Shown piece after piece: positions 45,224 through 54,903 of a DNA stretch of 64,000 bases; within the stretch, counting starts at the first letter, position 1, and each line of letters opens with the position of its first letter. The stretch lies in assembly GCF_900155425.1 (NCBI RefSeq), contig NZ_LT700191.1, positions 421,918 to 485,917 on the forward strand, given 5' to 3'. The stretch comes from Parabacteroides massiliensis (GTDB lineage Bacteria > Bacteroidota > Bacteroidia > Bacteroidales > Tannerellaceae). The notes beneath the pieces were generated by a model that saw only the letters and a list, made by a program, of their open reading frames with translations, was not told where the DNA came from and did not search any database. Position numbers and translations under genes: made by a program.

Positions 45224-46543
45224 ATGAAAGTTTTAAAGTTTGGCGGTACTTCTGTGGGATCTGCACAGAGAATGAAAGATGTAGCAAAACTGATTACGGG
45301 AGAACGTAACATTGTAGTCTTGTCTGCCATGTCCGGTACGACCAACTCATTGGTCGAAATCTCGGATTACTTGTACAAGAAAAACCCTGACGGAGCAAAC
45401 GAGGTCATCAATAAACTGGCTCAGAAATATTACGGCCATATTGAAGAGCTCTACAGCACCGACGAATATAAGCAGAAAGCCAAAGAACTGATAAAACATC
45501 ATTTCGACCATATCCGCACGTTTACGAAAGACCTTTTCACACTGTTCGAAGAAAAGGTTGTCCTGGCTCAGGGCGAACTGATCTCCACCGGCATGATGAA
45601 CCTCTACCTGAACGAATGCGGCGTCAACTCCGTTCTGATTCCGGCACTGGATTACATGCGTACGGACAAGAACGCCGAGCCTGATCCCGTGTACATTAAA
45701 GAAAAGCTCATTAAGCTGCTGGACGAACATAAGGATGCAGACCTCTTCATCACACAAGGCTATATCTGCCGAAACGCTTACGGAGAGATCGACAACCTGC
45801 AACGTGGAGGCAGCGACTACAGCGCCTCTCTGATCGGCGCGGCTATCGGTGCGGAAGAAATTCAGATATGGACAGACATCGACGGTATGCACAACAACGA
45901 TCCGCGTGTCGTTGAAAAAACATCTCCGGTCCGCCACCTGCATTTCGAAGAAGCGGCCGAACTGGCTTACTTCGGAGCCAAGATATTGCACCCGACCTGC
46001 ATTCTGCCGGCCAAGCTGAATAACATCCCAGTCCGTTTGTTGAACACGATGCAGCCGGAAGCTCCGGGAACCATGATTTCCAACATGACGGAAAAAGGAA
46101 AGATCAAAGCAGTCGCTGCAAAAGACAATATCACGTCGATCAAGATCAAGAGCGGCCGCATGCTGTTGGCAACCGGTTTCCTGCGCAAGGTGTTCGAGAT
46201 ATTCGAAAACTACCAGACTCCTATCGACATGGTGACGACTTCCGAAGTCGGTGTTTCCGTCACGATCGACAATCGCAAACATTTGGATGAGATCGTGGAC
46301 GACCTGAAAAAATATGGAACGGTTTCGGTAGATGAAAATATGGTTATTGTTTGCGTAGTCGGTGACTTGGAATGGGACAATGTCGGTTTCGAAGCCCGTA
46401 TCGTCCAGGCGCTGAAGGATGTCCCGGTACGAATGATCTCGTACGGAGGCAGCAACTACAACGTCTCGCTCCTTGTTAAAGCCTCCGACAAAACGAGGGC
46501 TCTACAAGCATTAAGCGACCACTTGTTCAATAATAAAGCATAA
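45224..46543 (+). CDS. lysC: Aspartate kinase (monofunctional)
   Basis: This 439-residue enzyme phosphorylates aspartate, the entry to lysine, diaminopimelate, threonine and methionine synthesis. Kinase motifs are MKVLKFGGTSVGSAQRM and LQRGGSDYSASLIGAA, and two ACT domains occupy about residues 300-439 (GFLRKVFEIFENYQTPIDMV, RMISYGGSNYNVSLLVK). The ACT domains suggest feedback control by lysine. lysA follows after a terminator-like hairpin. Confidence 0.95.
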   Translation: MKVLKFGGTSVGSAQRMKDVAKLITGERNIVVLSAMSGTTNSLVEISDYLYKKNPDGANEVINKLAQKYYGHIEELYSTDEYKQKAKELIKHHFDHIRTFTKDLFTLFEEKVVLAQGELISTGMMNLYLNECGVNSVLIPALDYMRTDKNAEPDPVYIKEKLIKLLDEHKDADLFITQGYICRNAYGEIDNLQRGGSDYSASLIGAAIGAEEIQIWTDIDGMHNNDPRVVEKTSPVRHLHFEEAAELAYFGAKILHPTCILPAKLNNIPVRLLNTMQPEAPGTMISNMTEKGKIKAVAAKDNITSIKIKSGRMLLATGFLRKVFEIFENYQTPIDMVTTSEVGVSVTIDNRKHLDEIVDDLKKYGTVSVDENMVIVCVVGDLEWDNVGFEARIVQALKDVPVRMISYGGSNYNVSLLVKASDKTRALQALSDHLFNNKA

Positions 46544-46545
46544 AA

Positions 46546-46586
46546 GAGAAAGACGGGGCTGTTTTTGATACATCTCCGTCTTTCTC
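46546..46586 (+). terminator. Hairpin between lysC and lysA
   Basis: GAGAAAGACGG (46546-46556) pairs with CCGTCTTTCTC (46576-46586). A second smaller hairpin (GGAAGGATC with GATCCTTCC, about 46605-46637) follows. Both lie in the 173-bp lysC-lysA gap. This could be simple termination or a leader structure; no lysine riboswitch architecture is visible. Confidence 0.6.
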
Positions 46587-46716
46587 CATTAAATACAATA
46601 GAAAAGGAAGGATCATCTTCACAGACGATCCTTCCCGACCAAAACCTTAACTATGAAAAAATTTACGTGCTACAAATATAGACATAAATTTTTAATCACC
46701 AAGATAAATTCAAAAA

Positions 46717-47877
46717 ATGATGCTAAAAGGAACATTTCCTGTAGAAAAGTTCAAATCACTGGCCACTCCATTCTATTTTTACGATATAAAGCTGTTGAAG
46801 GAAACGCTCGATACGGTAAAAACAGAAGCTGGGAAATATGGTTATCATGTCCACTACGCAATCAAGGCAAACGCCAATCCCCGTATTCTGTCTGTTATCG
46901 CAGAATATGGCCTGGGTGCCGACTGTGTGAGCGGTGGAGAAATACAAGCGGCACTCGATGCAGGTTTCCCCGCTGATAAAATCGTTTACGCCGGTGTCGG
47001 CAAAGCAGACTGGGAGATCAACCTGGGGCTGGACAACGATATTTTCTGCTTCAACGTAGAGTCGGCTGCCGAACTGGAAATCCTGGACGAACTGGCAGCT
47101 GCCAAAAACAAAGTAGCCTCGATTGCCCTCCGTATCAACCCCGAAGTAGACGCCCATACACATGCCAAGATTACGACCGGCATGAAGGAAAACAAATTCG
47201 GTATCAACCTGAGCCAGCTCGGACAGGTGTTAGACCTGGTCAGCCGACTGAAGCATATCAGACTGATCGGTATCCATTGCCATATCGGTTCGCAGATCAC
47301 AGACATGGCGGCCTTCCGTGCCTTAGCAATCCGTGTCAATGAAATCCAGGAAGAATTGGAAGCGCGTGGAATAAAGGTTGAAAACCTGAACTTCGGCGGA
47401 GGCCTCGGCATCGACTATTATCACCCGAATCATTTGCCAATCCCGGCATTCGACAACTATTTTGCCGTATTCAACAAACTGTTGCAGCTTCGTCCGGGAC
47501 AGCAGGTTCATTTCGAACCCGGCCGTTCCATCGTCGCACAATGCGGTTCGCTGATCTCTAAAGTGTTGTATGTAAAAGTCGGCGAGACGAAGAAATTCTG
47601 TATTTTAGATGCCGGCTTTACCGAATTGATCCGCCCGGCCATGTACGACGCCTACCACCGCATGGAAAATATCACCAGCGATGAAGAAGTGGAGGTGTAT
47701 GATGTTGTCGGTCCGATCTGCGAATCGTCCGACGTGTTCGGCAAAGATGTCGAACTGAACCGCGCCCACCGTGGCGACCTGATCGCTCTCCGCTCCGCAG
47801 GTGCTTACGGCGAAGTGATGGCCTCGCAATATAATTGCCGGAAACTGCCGGTGGCTTATTATTCGGATACGTTATAA
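46717..47877 (+). CDS. lysA: Diaminopimelate decarboxylase
   Basis: This 386-residue fold-III PLP enzyme makes L-lysine from meso-diaminopimelate. The PLP lysine is in VHYAIKANANPRIL, and GADCVSGGEIQAALDAGFPA, GIHCHIGSQITDMAAF, NFGGGLGIDYYH, FEPGRSIVAQCG and GPICESSDVFGKD are all standard. The start is ATG 46717 or the adjacent ATG 46720. It sits after lysC in a lysine-pathway pair. Confidence 0.96.
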   Translation: MMLKGTFPVEKFKSLATPFYFYDIKLLKETLDTVKTEAGKYGYHVHYAIKANANPRILSVIAEYGLGADCVSGGEIQAALDAGFPADKIVYAGVGKADWEINLGLDNDIFCFNVESAAELEILDELAAAKNKVASIALRINPEVDAHTHAKITTGMKENKFGINLSQLGQVLDLVSRLKHIRLIGIHCHIGSQITDMAAFRALAIRVNEIQEELEARGIKVENLNFGGGLGIDYYHPNHLPIPAFDNYFAVFNKLLQLRPGQQVHFEPGRSIVAQCGSLISKVLYVKVGETKKFCILDAGFTELIRPAMYDAYHRMENITSDEEVEVYDVVGPICESSDVFGKDVELNRAHRGDLIALRSAGAYGEVMASQYNCRKLPVAYYSDTL

Positions 47878-47898
47878 ACCGTATTTCAATATCATAAG

Positions 47899-47945
47899 AT
47901 GGTCCCTGCAAAAACCTGTGTGGAAAAGGTTTTTGCAGGGACCAT
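47899..47945. terminator. Perfect 19-bp hairpin after lysA
   Basis: ATGGTCCCTGCAAAAACCT (47899-47917) pairs perfectly with 47927-47945 across a 9-nt loop, 21 bp after the lysA stop. A short T-rich tail follows. Confidence 0.85.
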
Positions 47946-48057
47946 TCTTTTATCCGGTTGCTTTTAAGAACGGGCCTCCATGGTTAGAGGGATGGATTTG
48001 TTATAAATATCCAAAAATCATCCGTACATTTGCAGTGTCAAAGACAATATAATATCG

Positions 48058-49239
48058 ATGAGCGAAAATTTACTTACATTCTCCATCCTTGAATTATTCG
48101 GGATCGGAATTACAGGCGTGTTGTTTATCATACAAATGCTTTACTATTTGGTTACATATGCACGCCCATTACGTGCCGCCAAAACAGCCGAAAACACAGA
48201 ACGGGCTACAGCCGATAAAGAAGCCAAACCAGTCTCCGTCATCGTCTATGCCCACGGCGAACCGGAAGATTTACGCAACAACCTGCCGGTATTGCTGAAC
48301 CAGGACTATCCGGATTATGAGATCATTGTCGTCAACGACGGTTCCGATGCCGACAGCGAAGACGTTCTGAAACTTTTCTCAAATGAATACAAGAACCTCT
48401 ATTACACCTACGTGCCTGTAGACACTCAATACCTGAGTCATAAAAAACTTGCGCTCACGATGGGAATCAAAGCAGCCCGGCATGACATCCTTCTTTTCAC
48501 CGAAGCAGACAGCCGCCCGCTCGGTCCGAAATGGATCAAATCGATGGTCGATTCCTACAACCTCGAAACAGATATTATCTTAGGCTTTTGCGCTTACCGC
48601 CATACCCAAGGATTTCTGCAAAAGCTCATTGCTTACGACAACCTGACAAACGGACTGCAAATGATATCTTCCGCCCTCTCCCATCATCCTTTCACGGGAA
48701 CCGGCCGGAACCTCTCCTATCGCAAAAGACTGTTCTTTGCCCACAAAGGCTACTCCAAATCTCTCAACCTTCATGCCGGAGCAGACGATCTGTTTATCAA
48801 CGAAGTATCGAATTCCACCAATACACAGGTGCAACTCTCGCCCGACTCCATCATTGAGATGAACAAAATAGAGGACTTCGGAATCTGGAGAGAGATGAAA
48901 GCCTCCCGTGCTGCCACCAAACGTTTCTACACAGGATGTTCCTTGGCTTTCTACCGGATGGAGATCATCAGCAGCCTGCTCTTCGGGATTGCGGCAACCG
49001 CTACTTTCATTGCCGGGCTTTCAGGCAATTGGTTGCTCTTGATATCGGCAGGATTACTTTTGCTCCTTCGTTTCACTATCAAAGCGTTCGTTTATAAAAA
49101 ATCAGCACTGCTCCTGCAACAAAAACCGTTGACCGCCTGGCTTCCTCTGCTGGAAATCGCCCAACCGGCCTACGACATATATGTCCGCATTTACAGGATG
49201 TTCAACGGGAAAAAAGATTTCACCAACAATGTGGCATAA
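48058..49239 (+). CDS. Membrane-anchored family 2 glycosyltransferase
   Basis: This 393-residue protein has an N-terminal transmembrane helix (about residues 10-32), a GT-A domain (PVSVIVYAHGEPEDLRNNLP, YEIIVVNDGSDADSED, LLFTEADSRPLGPKWIKSMV with the DxD-like EAD) and two or three C-terminal helices (about 300-350). The late motif HAGADDLFINEV is the usual acidic motif of processive-type family 2 enzymes. The acceptor is unknown. It is monocistronic and convergent with the permease gene. Confidence 0.88.
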   Translation: MSENLLTFSILELFGIGITGVLFIIQMLYYLVTYARPLRAAKTAENTERATADKEAKPVSVIVYAHGEPEDLRNNLPVLLNQDYPDYEIIVVNDGSDADSEDVLKLFSNEYKNLYYTYVPVDTQYLSHKKLALTMGIKAARHDILLFTEADSRPLGPKWIKSMVDSYNLETDIILGFCAYRHTQGFLQKLIAYDNLTNGLQMISSALSHHPFTGTGRNLSYRKRLFFAHKGYSKSLNLHAGADDLFINEVSNSTNTQVQLSPDSIIEMNKIEDFGIWREMKASRAATKRFYTGCSLAFYRMEIISSLLFGIAATATFIAGLSGNWLLLISAGLLLLLRFTIKAFVYKKSALLLQQKPLTAWLPLLEIAQPAYDIYVRIYRMFNGKKDFTNNVA

Positions 49240-49290
49240 AACCATGTACCAATCAGGACAATATGCCCATGTTGCCGATTTGCCGCATGA

Positions 49291-50535
49291 TTATTCAAAC
49301 CGAATGCTTTTTGCCGGGTGGATTTTGGTTATCAGGTAGGAAGGCCCGAGCATCATTAACATAGCAGCGGCCAATGTACCGATGTTCAGCAAAACAATGG
49401 AAAAAACGGTCAGGTCGATAGGAACCGCATCTAAGTAATAGACAGACGGATCGAGCTTTACGACACGGAAACAAGATTGGACAAGACAAAGCACGATCCC
49501 GATCACATTGCCCCAGATCATCCCCTTGCCTATCAGGAAAAAGGATATATAAAGGAATATCTTGCGGATGCTGGTGTTATTTTCACCCAAAGCTTTCAAA
49601 ATACCGATCATATTCGTCCGTTCCAGAATAATAATCAACAGTCCCGAAATCATAGTGAAGCCGGCAACGGCAAGGATCAGCACCAAGATCACCACCACGT
49701 TGATATCCTGTACTTCCAACCAGTCGAATATCATCGGGTTCAGTTCTTTGATGGAACGGGTATAATAGGTGTTGCCGTGCCGGTCCTGCTTCTCGGCAAT
49801 ATCGAAATACAAATCTTCGGCGATCCGGTCCAGGTGATCATAATCATCCACTTGCAATTCCAAACCGCTCACCTCGTCAGACGCCCAACCGTTCAGACGG
49901 CGTATCTGGCGGATATCAGCTATCACAAACAACTTGTCATAATCCACAAAGCCAGTCTCATAAATACCTGTTATACGAAATTTACGGGCACGCACATCGT
50001 CTTGGACAAAATAAGTCAAAAAGGAATCGCCCACCTTCAGCCCCAACAAGTTTGCCAGATAGCGGGAGATCAATACATCCGTTGACGCTTTATCGGCAGG
50101 AAGGGAAAACAGTTCACCTTCTTTCAGATTATTACGAAAGAAAGTCCAGTCGTAGTTCTCGTCCACTCCTTTCAGGACAATTCCTTGAAAATCGGTATCT
50201 GTTTTCAGAATTCCCGGCTTCGTGGCAAACCCTTCCACATGCGTAATGCCGGGAAAGGCTTTCAGATGCTCCAGGAGCGTGTCGCTTACCGCGATCGGAG
50301 TCGACTCGTAAGATGCATTATTGTCGAAGTTCGTGATCTGGATATGAGAACCGAAACCGATCACTTTGTTCCGTATCTCCTTCTTAAAACCAATGACTAT
50401 AGCTACCGAAAGGATCATGACAGCCAGTCCCAAAGCTATTCCGATCATAGCAATACGAACAACGGGAGGAGTAGCCTGCCGGTCCCCCTCTTTACTGAAA
50501 TAGATGCGTTTTGCTATAAAATACTCTAAGCTCAA
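49291..50535 (-). CDS. LolC/E-type ABC transporter permease (FtsX-like)
   Basis: This 414-residue inner-membrane permease has an N-terminal transmembrane helix (IAMIGIALGLAVMILSVAIV), a MacB-like periplasmic domain and three C-terminal FtsX-type helices (about residues 270-400). Lipoprotein-releasing systems of the LolCE kind are the closest match. The best start is TTG at 50535-50533, giving MSLEYFIAKRIYFSKEG, which matches the usual N-terminus of Bacteroidales homologues. A longer frame back to 50568 consists only of repeat-derived codons. The heptamer repeat array begins 4 bp upstream of the start, in the ribosome-binding region. No ATPase gene is adjacent. Confidence 0.85.
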   Translation of the reverse strand: MSLEYFIAKRIYFSKEGDRQATPPVVRIAMIGIALGLAVMILSVAIVIGFKKEIRNKVIGFGSHIQITNFDNNASYESTPIAVSDTLLEHLKAFPGITHVEGFATKPGILKTDTDFQGIVLKGVDENYDWTFFRNNLKEGELFSLPADKASTDVLISRYLANLLGLKVGDSFLTYFVQDDVRARKFRITGIYETGFVDYDKLFVIADIRQIRRLNGWASDEVSGLELQVDDYDHLDRIAEDLYFDIAEKQDRHGNTYYTRSIKELNPMIFDWLEVQDINVVVILVLILAVAGFTMISGLLIIILERTNMIGILKALGENNTSIRKIFLYISFFLIGKGMIWGNVIGIVLCLVQSCFRVVKLDPSVYYLDAVPIDLTVFSIVLLNIGTLAAAMLMMLGPSYLITKIHPAKSIRFE

Positions 50536-50538
50536 AGC

Positions 50539-50620
50539 AATTGACAATTGGCAATTGGCAATTGGCAATTTTGGATTGACAGGTTTTAATTGTCAATAGT
50601 TCATTGTCGATTGCCAATTC
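50539..50620. repeat. Heptamer repeat array A (AATTGRC units, direct then inverted)
   Basis: Four direct units at 50539-50566 (AATTGAC, then AATTGGC three times) are followed by inverted units (AATTGTCAAT near 50589 and ATTGCCAATT near 50610). It abuts the TTG start of the permease gene and the 3' end of the aminotransferase gene. Confidence 0.8.
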
Positions 50621-50622
50621 AT

Positions 50623-51822
50623 TTATACTGTTTTTCCCGGATACGCCTCCAGTGCCTTCTGAAGCACCACGAGTGCTTTCGCCAAGTCTTCTTTTTTCAA
50701 GACATAGGCCATACGGACTTCGTTCTTTCCCAACCCCGGAGTCGTATAGAAACCGGAAGCCGGAGCCATCATGACCGTCTGCCCTTCATATTCGAAATCG
50801 CTCAGGCACCAGGCACAGAACTTGTCGGCATCATCCACCGGCAACTTGGCTACCGTATAGAAAGCGCCCATCGGAATCGGGGAATATACGCCCGGAATAC
50901 GATTCAGGCCATCGATCAAACATTTACGCCGTTCGACATATTCATCATACGTCTCACGGGTATATTCTTCAGGAGCCTCCAAGGATGCCTCGGCTGCGAT
51001 CTGGCCGATCAGGGGAGGGCTCAAACGAGCCTGGCAAAACTTCATAACGGCATTGCGGACTTCGGCATTCTTCGTAATCAAGGCTCCGATACGGATACCG
51101 CATTCCGAATAGCGTTTGGAAACCGAGTCGATCAACACCACATTCTGCTCGATTCCTTCCAAGTGACAAGCCGAGATATAAGGTGAACCTGTGTAGATGA
51201 ACTCACGATACACTTCATCCGAAAAAAGATACAGATCATATTTCTTCACAATATCCCGTATCTGGTTCATTTCGCGGCGGGAATATAAATATCCGGTCGG
51301 ATTATTGGGATTACAGATCAAGATTGCTTTGGTACGCTCGTTGATCAATTCTTCGAACTTCTCCACTTTAGGAAGGGAAAAACCTTCTTCGATCGTTGTC
51401 GTAACCGTACGGATCACAGCCCCTGCCGAAATAGCGAAGGCCATATAGTTGGCATAAGCCGGTTCAGGCACGATAATTTCATCACCCGGATTCAAGCAAC
51501 TCAGGAAAGCAAACAATACGGCTTCCGAACCACCTGTCGTAATGATGATGTCATCAGCCGTCAGATTTATATCATACTTCTTATAGTATCCCACCAATTT
51601 TTCACGATAGCTGCGATACCCCTGACTGGGACTGTATTCCAACACCGAACGATCGATCGTCCGGATCGCATCCAATGCCGCTTGCGGGGTAGGCAGGTCA
51701 GGCTGACCGATATTCAAGTGATAGACATGAACACCTCTCTGTTTGGCAGCATCAGCCAACGGGGCAAGTTTCCGAATGGGGGAAGCCGGCATATCGACTC
51801 CTCGTTGTGAAATATTAGGCAT
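50623..51822 (-). CDS. Class I/II pyridoxal-phosphate aminotransferase
   Basis: This 399-residue fold-I aminotransferase starts at ATG 51822 (MPNISQRGVDMPASPIRKLA). A longer frame to 51897 is repeat-derived. Motifs are HLNIGQPDLPTPQAALDAI, TTGGSEAVLFAFLSCL, ICNPNNPTGYLYSRREM, FSDEVYREFIY, the PLP lysine in SVSKRYSECGIRIGALI and a late substrate-carboxylate Arg. Aspartate aminotransferase-like specificity is likely but cannot be fixed by sequence reading. Heptamer arrays lie on both sides. Confidence 0.92.
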   Translation of the reverse strand: MPNISQRGVDMPASPIRKLAPLADAAKQRGVHVYHLNIGQPDLPTPQAALDAIRTIDRSVLEYSPSQGYRSYREKLVGYYKKYDINLTADDIIITTGGSEAVLFAFLSCLNPGDEIIVPEPAYANYMAFAISAGAVIRTVTTTIEEGFSLPKVEKFEELINERTKAILICNPNNPTGYLYSRREMNQIRDIVKKYDLYLFSDEVYREFIYTGSPYISACHLEGIEQNVVLIDSVSKRYSECGIRIGALITKNAEVRNAVMKFCQARLSPPLIGQIAAEASLEAPEEYTRETYDEYVERRKCLIDGLNRIPGVYSPIPMGAFYTVAKLPVDDADKFCAWCLSDFEYEGQTVMMAPASGFYTTPGLGKNEVRMAYVLKKEDLAKALVVLQKALEAYPGKTV

Positions 51823-51867
51823 TACTTTTACGGTTTGTTTTTTTAGAATGAGGCAAAGATAGGGATT

Positions 51868-51941
51868 AATTGACAATTGACAATTGACAATTGACAATTA
51901 TTTGTCACCAAACAGAGCTTTCCAGTTGTCAATTGTCAATT
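51868..51941. repeat. Heptamer repeat array B (AATTGAC units, direct then inverted)
   Basis: Four perfect AATTGAC units (51868-51895) plus AATT are followed, after about 30 bp, by two inverted units TTGTCAA (51926-51939). The direct and inverted parts can pair. It lies between the aminotransferase and YitT genes and uses the same unit as array A. Confidence 0.85.
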
Positions 51942-51952
51942 TTATCAATCGC

Positions 51953-52852
51953 TTAGATTCCCGGACGCGGCGAATCCTTGCTTGCATGCATCGTCGAGAT
52001 AAAGGCATGCGGGTCGATTTCCTTCACCTCGTCTTTCAAGCGAGGCAGGTCTTTACGCTCGGTAATGGTAAAAATGATTTCTCTCTCCTTTCCCTCATAC
52101 ATACCGCGACCATGCAGGAAGGTACCGCGCATCCCTAACTTTCCGACAATCAGCTCTTTCAACTCTTGCGTTTTCTGTGATACGATAAACACAGCCCGGC
52201 TGGGATTCTCGGTCTGGAACATCTCCACCACCTTCCCGAATACGAAGATGGCAAACCAAGAGTACAAAGGCACCGCCCAGTCTTGGAACACGAGCAATCC
52301 CAACATCACCACGGTCGAGTCTATCACGATAATCATATTGCTGACTTTCAAATTAGAATTTTGGGCAATCACGCGGGCCAATACATCCGTACCGGCACTC
52401 GTGCTTTGTGCATGGAACACACAAGACACTCCAAGCCCCAAAATTGCGCCACCGTAAAAACAGGCAATGAAACTGTCATTCTCCACCAAAGGCTGGTTTT
52501 CAAAAAGAAATGAAAACGTATCCGTAAAAATAGATATCAAGACAAATGTCACAATCGTTTTCGGTCCCGACGATAAGCCGAGTTTTTTCATCGCCAAAAG
52601 CAATAAAGGCACATTAAAACAAAGAGCCGTCGCACCCATCGGCAAGCCTTCGGGCATAAACGAGAAAAGTCCCTGCGTTATGTGGTGTAAAACAATCGAT
52701 ATACCATACACGCCTCCCGGCACGATTTTATAGGGTGCAAGAAACAAACTGTAACTAAGTGCCTGTAAAAAAGCCCCGATAACGATCAATGTGTAGTCTG
52801 CTACATTTCTTTTCAGTGTGGCATTTGAAACCAGATTAAATGGCTGTTCCAT
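51953..52852 (-). CDS. YitT-family membrane protein with DUF2179 domain
   Basis: This 299-residue protein has five or six N-terminal transmembrane helices (VADYTLIVIGAFLQALSYSL onward, GVYGISIVLHHITQGL) typical of YitT and a cytoplasmic DUF2179 domain at the C-terminus (FTITERKDLPRLKDEVKEID). The family is widespread. Its function is unproven, with transport or regulation suggested. No operon partner is evident. Confidence 0.88.
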   Translation of the reverse strand: MEQPFNLVSNATLKRNVADYTLIVIGAFLQALSYSLFLAPYKIVPGGVYGISIVLHHITQGLFSFMPEGLPMGATALCFNVPLLLLAMKKLGLSSGPKTIVTFVLISIFTDTFSFLFENQPLVENDSFIACFYGGAILGLGVSCVFHAQSTSAGTDVLARVIAQNSNLKVSNMIIVIDSTVVMLGLLVFQDWAVPLYSWFAIFVFGKVVEMFQTENPSRAVFIVSQKTQELKELIVGKLGMRGTFLHGRGMYEGKEREIIFTITERKDLPRLKDEVKEIDPHAFISTMHASKDSPRPGI

Positions 52853-52992
52853 GTTTGCGTTGTTGTTCGATTTTTGTAATGTTCATTATTTGTCAAAAAA
52901 CAGCGCAAAGATAGGTAAAAAAGAAGAGATTGCACACATAAAGCATACAATCTCTTCCACTATCAAAAAATAACCCGATCCGGATTGAATTA

Positions 52993-53349
52993 TCAGAAAT
53001 TCAAAGCGTGGTTATTATTATTTGTCACATTCAACAGAACCACATATTTACGATACTGTTCCGGTGTAAGAACCTTCTTCATTAACTTCAGATTTCCATA
53101 AACGGCCTGATGCATCTTTTTGTCACGCATTTTTTCACTGGCCCGGAGACTTTCTCCCTGCATATCCAGAAAATACTCGTTGATATCTGCTACCTCATTG
53201 GCCTGAGAAGAAGACAACTGCAAATAGCTGCTCAATTTTTCAAAGTTAATAGCAAACGGTTCTTTACTCACATTGTTACGGTTTTCGCGTGCAAAACCCA
53301 TCGTTGCACATAATAAAACGGCTGCTACAGCCATACCTAAACGTCTCAT
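52993..53349 (-). CDS. Small exported helical protein, LTXXQ-like
   Basis: This 118-residue protein has a signal peptide (MRRLGMAVAAVLLCATMGFA) and a helical body (FEKLSSYLQLSSSQANEVAD, MRDKKMHQAVYGNLKLMKKV) with LTPEQYRKYVVLLN near the end, reminiscent of Spy/CpxP-like LTXXQ repeats common in small Bacteroidales periplasmic proteins. A periplasmic stress or chaperone role is only a guess. Nothing is recognised in the gap 53350-53670. Confidence 0.6.
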   Translation of the reverse strand: MRRLGMAVAAVLLCATMGFARENRNNVSKEPFAINFEKLSSYLQLSSSQANEVADINEYFLDMQGESLRASEKMRDKKMHQAVYGNLKLMKKVLTPEQYRKYVVLLNVTNNNNHALNF

Positions 53350-53670
53350 AATACCTAAACATTAAATTGTTAAACCTAAACCGGGAGCCATTTGCTCCCT
53401 TCTTTTTGCCTTTTATCTTTTTGTCACTGCAAATATAACAATGTGTTTTATAACATTGTTCTTGAATATATTCAAATATTGTTAACAATTAGCAATTTGG
53501 ATAATATTTAACATTTAAGAAGTCTTTTTGAAACACAAATGAAACATTTACTATAAATAAGACACCACATTCTCCACCAAGAAGCCAAATAGACAACATA
53601 GCCACTTGCAAACCGGACGACCATCGATTGCAGAGCCAGCCGTAGTTGGGATTCCAATTCAAGCAAAAAC

Positions 53671-54843
53671 TTATAACAATTTGTGTTTCTCATACGATGG
53701 TTTCACCCAATGCAGGTAAACGCCAAGCGAAGCCAGGCAGCAACCCGCACCCACTCCATAGGCCACAGCCAATCCGGCATAGGAAGCGATAAAACCGGCC
53801 GAAAGCATTCCGATCCCGACTCCCAAATCAAAAGAGGTCAGATAAGTAGAGGTTGCCGTTCCGCGCATATTATGCGGAGCGACATTGACAAAGAGACATT
53901 GGAAAGCAGGGACTCCCACACCGTAGCCGATGCCGATCATCAAGGCGCAGGCAAAGAAAACCCAAGACTGATGGACGGTTGCAAACACGGTAAACGTCAC
54001 CAACAAGCAGACCGAAGAACAGACCGACACCCAATGAATCTTCCCATGATCGACCAACCTGCCGGAAATCAGGCGCGACGTTCCCACTCCTATCGCCATA
54101 TAAATAAAGAAATAGCCCGGATCGGCCACCTCGATTTCCTTTCCGTACAAAACGACAAAAGAGGTAATCATCCCATAAGGAATCGCAACCAGGATATAAG
54201 CAAACGCAGCCGGCAACGCCTTCACCAGGATAAAGCGATCGAGGGAAAAATGCGGACGCGGAACCTTTTCCCGCTTCGGATAGCGGATCAGGCAGACAGA
54301 ACCGACGCCGATAAAAGCCGCCACCCAGCCTATCGAGACAACCGGATGGAACCCGCCTTTCCCATAGATGGCAACAGCCACCAACGGAGCCAGCGACATC
54401 GCCAGGTTGATCGTCAGACCGTAAAACCCCATGCCTTCGCCACGCCGGGAGGAAGGAATCACATCGATCGCAATCGTATTGCCGGCAACCGAAGTCAGCC
54501 CCATAAAGCCACCCTGAATGAAACGGACAGCCATAATTGCCAGCATGGTCGTGGCGACCAGATACCCGCCGAACATGAAAGCAAAGACAAAGAAGGCGAA
54601 AAGATATAACGGCTTACGCGAAAAGCAATCCACTAAAAAACCCGAAAAAGGCCGCACACAGAGCAAGCCGACCGTATAACTGGACAAAACGATCCCCACA
54701 TTTGCCGTATCGATTCCTAAAACTTCCACCAGATAGACCGGCATCGTCGGCATCAGCATATAAAAAGAGAAGTTCATCAGGAAATAGGAAATGCAGCATT
54801 GCACAAAATTCCGGTTCCACAATATGGGCTTACGACCTTCCAT
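53671..54843 (-). CDS. Major facilitator superfamily transporter
   Basis: This 390-residue permease has about 12 transmembrane helices in two halves. The A-motif region is GFLVDCFSRKPLYLFAFF and the second-half copy is GRLVDHGKIHWVSVCSSV. VAGNTIAIDVIPSSRRGEGM resembles drug/sugar exporters of the DHA1 group. The substrate is unknown. It is flanked upstream by a REP-like pair and appears monocistronic. Confidence 0.9.
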   Translation of the reverse strand: MEGRKPILWNRNFVQCCISYFLMNFSFYMLMPTMPVYLVEVLGIDTANVGIVLSSYTVGLLCVRPFSGFLVDCFSRKPLYLFAFFVFAFMFGGYLVATTMLAIMAVRFIQGGFMGLTSVAGNTIAIDVIPSSRRGEGMGFYGLTINLAMSLAPLVAVAIYGKGGFHPVVSIGWVAAFIGVGSVCLIRYPKREKVPRPHFSLDRFILVKALPAAFAYILVAIPYGMITSFVVLYGKEIEVADPGYFFIYMAIGVGTSRLISGRLVDHGKIHWVSVCSSVCLLVTFTVFATVHQSWVFFACALMIGIGYGVGVPAFQCLFVNVAPHNMRGTATSTYLTSFDLGVGIGMLSAGFIASYAGLAVAYGVGAGCCLASLGVYLHWVKPSYEKHKLL

Positions 54844-54903
54844 TTATAATACAGATTTTATATAAAGAATAATTATGATGATCATGCAAAATGTCTGTCG
54901 CTT

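Noticed and set aside
46544-46716. Lysine riboswitch between lysC and lysA
   Set aside because: The gap is too short and has only simple hairpins, without the five-helix lysine aptamer layout.
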